47,168 bases of DNA from Basidiobolus meristosporus CBS 931.73 (taxonomy: Eukaryota; Basidiobolomycota; Basidiobolomycetes; Basidiobolales; Basidiobolaceae). The notes beneath the pieces were generated by a model that was given only the letters and a program-made list of their open reading frames with translations, was not told where the DNA came from and did not search any database. Shown piece by piece: positions 42,511-47,168 of this stretch (the first letter of the stretch is position 1; each line of letters opens with the position of its first letter). The DNA lies in NCBI GenBank assembly GCA_002104905.1, contig MCFE01000675.1, positions 1 through 47,168 of the forward strand. The letters run 5' to 3'. Both the position numbers and the translations under genes were made by a program.

Positions 42511-44496
42511 GATTATCAGCAAAAGAAGCCTGAATATGGAAATGCTGCAACAACTGAAGATAGACTATTCATATCTGCACTAAATATGACCACAAACAAG
42601 GATTCTCAGACATGGTATATTGACTCTGGAGCTTCTCAACACTTAACACACCAAAAAGAACTTTTTACCCAATATCAAGAAATTCCAATTAAGAAGGATT
42701 TCATGGGTGACAATAGAACACTTGATGCAGTGGGAGAAGGAACTATCCAAGTAAACCTTAGAAGCAGTGAAGGAAGCCATACACTGACCTTTAAAGAAGT
42801 ACTCTATGTACCAGATATAGCCAAGAACCTACTCTCTGTAAGCAAGGCCACAGCAGAAGGACTCAGTTTCAGTTTTGACAATTCTGGATGCAGGATCACT
42901 GATCAAAATGGTGCTCATATTGCTTCAGGCATCAGAGATCAGAATCTATACAAGTTGACTTATATTTCATCATATCTGGAAGCCAATATAAGTAACTTAA
43001 ATGAAGAAACACCAATGCTTTGGCACAGGAGATTTGGACACATCAATTTTGATTATTTGCGTAAAATGATCAAAGATCAGCTAATTTCTGGAGTGAAAAT
43101 TGATCCCCCAGCTAATTTGGAGCACTGTGAAGCCTGCATATATGGGAAACAAGCCAGACAACCGTTCAAGAGCTCTGGGTTAATCAAAACTAAGAAAAAA
43201 TTAGATTTAATTCACTCAGATCTGTGTGGACCTATGCAAAATTTATCCTTAGGCGGGATGAAGTATTTAATCACTTTTATTGATGATTATACAAGATACA
43301 CATGGGTCTACTTCATGGAGAGAACGGAAGAAGCTCTGTCTAAGTTCAGGGAGTTTAAAGCCATGGTGGAGAGAGAAACTGGTGAAAAAATCAAGAAAAT
43401 ACGCTCTGACAATGGTGGAGAATATACCTCCAAACTCTTCATCCACTTCTGCAAAATTCATGGGATAAAGCAAGAGACTACTGTACCATACTCCCCACAG
43501 CAAAATGGAGTAGCAGAACAAGCTAACAGATCAATAATTGATATGGCAAGATCTATGATCCATGATCAAAAATTATCCTATGATTTTTGGGCGGAATCAG
43601 TTGCCACTGCTGTATATCTTAAAAATAGGAGTTATAACAGAATACTTTGTGATTCTACTCCATTTGAAGCATGGTATGGATACAGATCAAGTGCAGAACA
43701 TCTAAGAATATTTGGGTGTACATCATATGCCAAAAAACTGGCCAAAAATCAGTCAAAATTTGAGCCAAAAAGTGTAAAATGCATATTTTTGGGCTACTGC
43801 AATGAGAGTAAGGCATACAGACTCTACAATACCAAAGCAAAGAAGCCTATCAAGTCCAGGGATGTGTTGTTTGATGAAAATTCAAAATTTTCACAAAAAA
43901 TGACATCAGATGATGACAAAAATTTGATCTCAAGTCCACGAATTGTCAGGATTGAATCAGAGCAAAACAATGATAATTTTTTCACTCCAGAGGACTCTAC
44001 AACCATGGTTCAGCCAGAATCAGTGCCCAGGAATATCCCAGAAGTGATCATTCCAGTATCAAATGCCCGGAGATCAAATTGGACAAGAAATAGCCCAAAT
44101 TACTATATTAATGAGGGTACAAACTTAGCCTATGCCTATTCAGTCCATATTGATGAACCCCAGACTGTAAAAGAGGCCCTAAATAGCCCTCAGACAAAGT
44201 TTTGGAGATCTGCAATGACTGAGGAATATCAGGCCCTAATGGAAAATCAAACTTGGGACTTGGTCAAATTACCAATCAACCAAAAATCAATTGGATGCAT
44301 ATGGGTCTTCAAGACAAAATACAAGGCTGATGGTACAATTGAAAGATACAAAGCAAGACTTGTAGCCAAAGGATACTCTCAAACAAAAGGACTTGGCTAT
44401 ACTGAGACCTTTGCACCGGTAGCCAAGTTTAATTCCATCAGATTAATATTGGCTATTGCAGCCAAATATAAGTTTTTATTCATCAAATGGATGTAA
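42511..44496 (+). CDS. Copia pol, part 1: protease, integrase, start of reverse transcriptase (broken)
   Basis: Continues in the gag frame after the TGA; the first ATG after the stop is at 42586. Counting from that ATG: aspartic protease DSG at 13-15; GAG-pre-integrase LWHRRFGH with H147 and H152 plus C181 and C184 forming the HHCC zinc site; integrase core D212, D275 and E311, an exact D,D35E spacing; then the reverse transcriptase N-terminal part ([27 protein letters not shown] is the family block at about 560-590). The frame runs out at 44496 because one base is missing in the T-run at 44473-44477; the next frame picks up the conserved sequence immediately. Confidence 0.93.
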   Translation, partial: DYQQKKPEYGNAATTEDRLFISALNMTTNKDSQTWYIDSGASQHLTHQKELFTQYQEIPIKKDFMGDNRTLDAVGEGTIQVNLRSSEGSHTLTFKEVLYVPDIAKNLLSVSKATAEGLSFSFDNSGCRITDQNGAHIASGIRDQNLYKLTYISSYLEANISNLNEETPMLWHRRFGHINFDYLRKMIKDQLISGVKIDPPANLEHCEACIYGKQARQPFKSSGLIKTKKKLDLIHSDLCGPMQNLSLGGMKYLITFIDDYTRYTWVYFMERTEEALSKFREFKAMVERETGEKIKKIRSDNGGEYTSKLFIHFCKIHGIKQETTVPYSPQQNGVAEQANRSIIDMARSMIHDQKLSYDFWAESVATAVYLKNRSYNRILCDSTPFEAWYGYRSSAEHLRIFGCTSYAKKLAKNQSKFEPKSVKCIFLGYCNESKAYRLYNTKAKKPIKSRDVLFDENSKFSQKMTSDDDKNLISSPRIVRIESEQNNDNFFTPEDSTTMVQPESVPRNIPEVIIPVSNARRSNWTRNSPNYYINEGTNLAYAYSVHIDEPQTVKEALNSPQTKFWRSAMTEEYQALMENQTWDLVKLPINQKSIGCIWVFKTKYKADGTIERYKARLVAKGYSQTKGLGYTETFAPVAKFNSIRLILAIAAKYKFLFIKWM

Positions 44497-45725
44497 AAAC
44501 TGCATTTTTGAATGGAGAACTTGATGAGGACGTGTATATGGACCAGCCTGATGGGTTTGTTGACCAAGATAACCCCCATTTGGTCTGCAAGCTTAAAAAG
44601 TCACTATATGGTCTCAAACAATCACCAACAGCCTGGAATTGCAAGATAGATTCTTATTTGGAATCTTTGAGTTTCAAAAGGAGTAATGCTGACTATAGTA
44701 TATACTATAAGCCAGATAGAGCAAATTCAGTTCTATTAGCTCTATATGTGGATGATCTTATTATAGCCGCCAATAACCTAGAAACATTGGAAGAGACTAA
44801 ATCCAGCCTATCTAGGGAGTTCAAGATGTCTGATCTAGGAGAACTCAGTTACTACTTAGGGATTAAGTTCTCCATAGACAGAAGTACCCAGACTATTACC
44901 CTAAGCCAATCCAAGTATATTCAAGATATACTAAAGAAGTACAAAATGGAAGACTGTAAACCAGCAGCTACCCCAATGGAGACAAACCTTAACTTGGTCA
45001 AAACTCAACCAAATCAAGAGAGCTTAGTGCCATCTGAAAGCCCTGACTTTCCTTATCAATCTATGGTTGGCAGTCTGATGTATATCATGCTTGGAACACG
45101 TCCAGATATCTCATATTCAGTGGGAGTTGTCAGCCAACATAATCAGAATTATGGATCTGATCATATTGCAGCAGTTAAGCGGATTTTTAGATACCTAAAA
45201 GGAACTGCTGATATCTGCTCAAGATACACTTATAAGGATTCAGAACAGGATCTTGTGGGATACTCTGATGCTGATTGGGGACGAAATTTAGAAGACAGAA
45301 GATCCACCACAGGATACACCTTTCTTTACTGTAAAGGAGCCATTTCATGGAATTCAAGAAAGCAACCAACCGTAGCACTTTCTACTACAGAGGCAGAGTA
45401 TATGGCAGCCTGTGAAGCTACAAAAGAAGCAATGTGGTTAAGAAAGCTCTTTACAGATTTAGGCCTATGTCAAAAAACGCCTATTACTTTATTTCAAGAT
45501 AATCAAGGATGTATACAATTAGATAGAAATCCAACTTTTCATGCTAGAACCAAGCACATAGATATTAGACATCATTTCATACGTGAAGCTATAGAGAATA
45601 GCTTAGTTAGCTTAGTTTACTGTTCTACAGATGAAATGATTGCAGACATATTTACCAAACCATTAGCTAGAGACAAGTTTGAATATCTTAGGTCAAAATT
45701 AGGACTAGTCAGTATGAAAATTTAG
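44487..45725 (+). CDS. Copia pol, part 2: reverse transcriptase and RNase H (after frameshift)
   Basis: 412 aa from the ATG at 44487, in the frame shifted relative to part 1. It opens with the reverse transcriptase block [12 protein letters not shown], has the polymerase active site YVDD at residues 87-90, and the RNase H domain with SDADWG (260-265) and STTEAEYMA (299-307). The copia C-terminal block [14 protein letters not shown] follows. It ends at TAG 45725, directly before the polypurine tract. It would be made only as part of a joined Gag-Pol, so this ATG is not expected to be a natural start. Confidence 0.93.
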   Translation: MDVKTAFLNGELDEDVYMDQPDGFVDQDNPHLVCKLKKSLYGLKQSPTAWNCKIDSYLESLSFKRSNADYSIYYKPDRANSVLLALYVDDLIIAANNLETLEETKSSLSREFKMSDLGELSYYLGIKFSIDRSTQTITLSQSKYIQDILKKYKMEDCKPAATPMETNLNLVKTQPNQESLVPSESPDFPYQSMVGSLMYIMLGTRPDISYSVGVVSQHNQNYGSDHIAAVKRIFRYLKGTADICSRYTYKDSEQDLVGYSDADWGRNLEDRRSTTGYTFLYCKGAISWNSRKQPTVALSTTEAEYMAACEATKEAMWLRKLFTDLGLCQKTPITLFQDNQGCIQLDRNPTFHARTKHIDIRHHFIREAIENSLVSLVYCSTDEMIADIFTKPLARDKFEYLRSKLGLVSMKI

Positions 45726-45727
45726 CT

Positions 45728-45736
45728 GAGTGGGAG
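45728..45736 (+). promoter_or_regulatory. Polypurine tract
   Basis: GAGTGGGAG directly abuts the 3' LTR, the usual plus-strand primer position. Confidence 0.7.
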
Positions 45737-46086
45737 TGTTGTAAAAATTTGTATTTCCACCTAAATATTCACCTAACTTAGTCACTTAGATCATTCACCT
45801 TCAAATCCTAGAGAATACTGACCAAATTCCTTGTCGGGATTTACTTAGAATATTTTCACCAAAATACCAGGTACCCAGAACATGAAAATTCTCAAAGTTG
45901 TCCAAACAGCCCCAAACTTTGCACACATGCTCTTGGGACCTTCCTAAACCTATTCTACGTGTTTGTAATGCCAAGACCAGGTAAAAGTATAAATACCACT
46001 TTTACATTCAATAAATCATTAAGTGAAAACCACATAATCTACTTGTTCTCCCAATCACTTCCAATATCTCCAAGACTCTTACAACA
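45737..46086 (+). repeat. 3' LTR of the young copia element
   Basis: 350 bp, TGTTGTAA to TTACAACA. Differs from the 5' LTR by four transitions and one inserted A. Confidence 0.95.
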
Positions 46087-46091
46087 TGCTT
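46087..46091. repeat. Right target-site duplication of the copia element (TGCTT)
   Basis: Identical to 41397-41401. Confidence 0.95.
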
Positions 46092-46224
46092 GTCTTGCCA
46101 GGGTAATTATCTTCTTCAGGTGTGCTCCAGAGTCTAGTCCAGTAGGAAGGAAAGGAAAGCCAAGACATGTAGCAGAAACTTGAGCAGGTAGAGTGCAGTT
46201 GTCTAAGTTGATAGGACAACCCAA
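46092..46224 (-). mobile_element. Remainder of element copy A beyond the copia insertion
   Basis: Sequence that was contiguous with 41401 before the copia insertion. It runs up to the 3' end of copy B. No coding content recognised. Confidence 0.4.
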
Positions 46225-46574
46225 AGGTGGGGGGAGGGAAAGTCACCAAGGTAGGTGAAATCTTTATTTGATTTCAGGCAAGTCTAGCTACAAATAAAGA
46301 AGCCAGCTGGGAATAGAAGATTCCCAAAGTAAACACTAAGTTGAATATGAATAAATCTAAGCTAAAGTTAAGGCAGTATCCCAGAGTACACTGGAGTTCA
46401 GGTTCATGGGGGAGTGAAGTAGATAAGCTTGAGAGATATAATAATCTTTAAGGAAGTGGGTAACAGCAGGTGAAGGGGAGTTTTTGATAAGTGAAGTAAA
46501 TCTTGAGAGCAGAGATTCCTCCAATGAGAAGGTCCTGTAAACTGGAGAATCAGGAAACTCTTTAAAGGCATGGT
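46225..46574 (-). mobile_element. Minus-strand element, copy B (diverged, 5' truncated)
   Basis: Its 3' end (on the minus strand) has the same layout as copies A and C: AATAAA-containing stretch (complement of CTTTATTT at 46260-46267), hairpin arms TCACC and GGTGA, and a C-rich terminus. A minus-strand frame at 46596-46357 resembles the end of the A/C protein only loosely (LSLEE/LL.. versus LSTEELSSLL). It is cut off on its 5' side by the 3' end of copy C at about 46575. Confidence 0.45.
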
Positions 46575-47168
46575 CAGGGGGGGAGACAGTCACCAACAGG
46601 TGAAATCTTTATTTCAGTGGAAACAAAGAAGCCAGCACTGCTGTTGTAGCTTTGATACAAGAGTGTGTAGCTGAGGGGAATTTGTAGGTAAGTTAATAAG
46701 AAGTGATGATAGTTCTTCAGTGCTCAAGACACTGTTCAGTGGGAAGGGGGGTAGCAAGAGAGGTAAGAATGACTTGTGAACAACATTAATGAGGGGAATG
46801 TGATAAGGATTGATATTCATCATAAAGGGAGTGTGCTGCTGCAGATATTGCTGCCAAAGGTCTGTCAAGTACTTCAGGTAGGCCAGCTTGGGTTTTTCTG
46901 ACTGCAGAATATAATGAGCAAACTTCTTGACTTCAGGATCTCCAAGTATAGCTCTCCAGCAGGAGCCAGGTGTTGTGTGGTGTGTTCTCTTCCAGGCCTT
47001 AATCAGTGGGTTGTTGCAGTGTGAAGTCTGAGGTATAATCTGGTTCTAAGGTAGAGTAGTCTGATCTTATAGGGCATAAACCCAAAAGCACCAAGAATAG
47101 CATGTCTGTAGGGGCATTCAGGCAAATGAGGCACCAAGGAGGTAATGCACCATACTGCAAACTTGTCA
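46575..47168 (-). mobile_element. Minus-strand element, copy C, continues past window edge
   Basis: High similarity to copy A from its 3' terminus (GGGGGG-AGACAGTCACC on the plus strand) to the window end. The minus-strand frame carries the same phrases (INPYHIPLINVVHKSFLPLL, LSTEELSSLLINLP). Near 47020 it lacks one base relative to copy A, which shifts the frame, so this copy is broken. Confidence 0.55.

Larger units (their letters stand above)
41402..46086 (+). mobile_element. Nearly intact, young Ty1/copia retrotransposon (4685 bp)
   Basis: Both LTRs are present (41402-41750 and 45737-46086), with perfect TGCTT target duplications, a primer-binding site and a polypurine tract. Domain order is gag, protease, integrase, reverse transcriptase, RNase H, the copia order. 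The LTRs differ by four transitions and one 1-bp indel, so insertion was recent. Coding is broken at two points only: an in-frame TGA after the gag zinc knuckle (42508-42510) and a missing base in the T-run at 44473-44477 within the reverse transcriptase. Confidence 0.97.

Overview
The window is a piece of a fungal nuclear genome. Genes are split by many short GT-AG introns (about 50-80 bp), and the products are typical fungal housekeeping proteins. Several families point away from the Ascomycota/Basidiomycota and towards an early-diverging filamentous fungus (zoopagomycete/entomophthoralean or mucoromycete grade): a TDG/Thp1-type uracil/thymine-DNA glycosylase, a BORCS8-like BORC subunit, a bacterial-type glutamate/dicarboxylate (DAACS) symporter and a cAMP-receptor-like GPCR. 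That placement is inference; no rRNA or marker gene is present to settle it.

Layout. 1-2999: an old, broken Ty1/copia element, itself hit by two later solo LTRs of the same family (one in each orientation, each with a perfect 5-bp target duplication). 3000-40309: the gene-bearing part. In order: p24/Emp24 cargo receptor (+), HPP-family membrane protein (-), bHLH transcription factor (-), CIA1/CIAO1 WD40 protein (-), a small Ser/Thr-rich candidate GPI protein (+), DAACS transporter (-), 7TM GPCR (-), TDG-type glycosylase (+), SWD1/RbBP5 COMPASS subunit (+), RER1 (+), ribosomal protein eL28 (-), BORCS8-like protein (-), TPS2-type trehalose-6-phosphate phosphatase with 13 exons (+), and an IQ+BAG domain protein (+). 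Exon junctions were derived by hand and every gene closes in frame. Between them lie long gene-poor stretches (9.5-11.3, 14.4-16.5, 17.9-22.6, 28.6-30.4 and 39.3-40.3 kb). 40310-47168: a repeat block with a diverged inverted solo LTR, three partial copies of an unclassified minus-strand element, and one nearly intact, recently inserted copia element (41402-46086, duplication TGCTT) nested inside one of those copies.

The genes do not form one pathway; this is an ordinary fungal mix. Three themes recur. Early secretory traffic: Emp24 and RER1 both sort cargo between ER and Golgi. DNA and chromatin: TDG glycosylase and SWD1 are head-to-tail neighbours. Stress and nutrient sensing: GPCR, trehalose phosphatase with a cluster of CRE-like TGACGT motifs upstream, bHLH factor and transporters. 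I see no operon-like novel system. The most interesting items are the minus-strand repeat family with a conserved 3' hairpin, substrate-site substitutions in the DAACS transporter, the BORCS8-like gene, and details of the copia family (gag start codon inside the primer-binding site, TATA box inside an inverted repeat).
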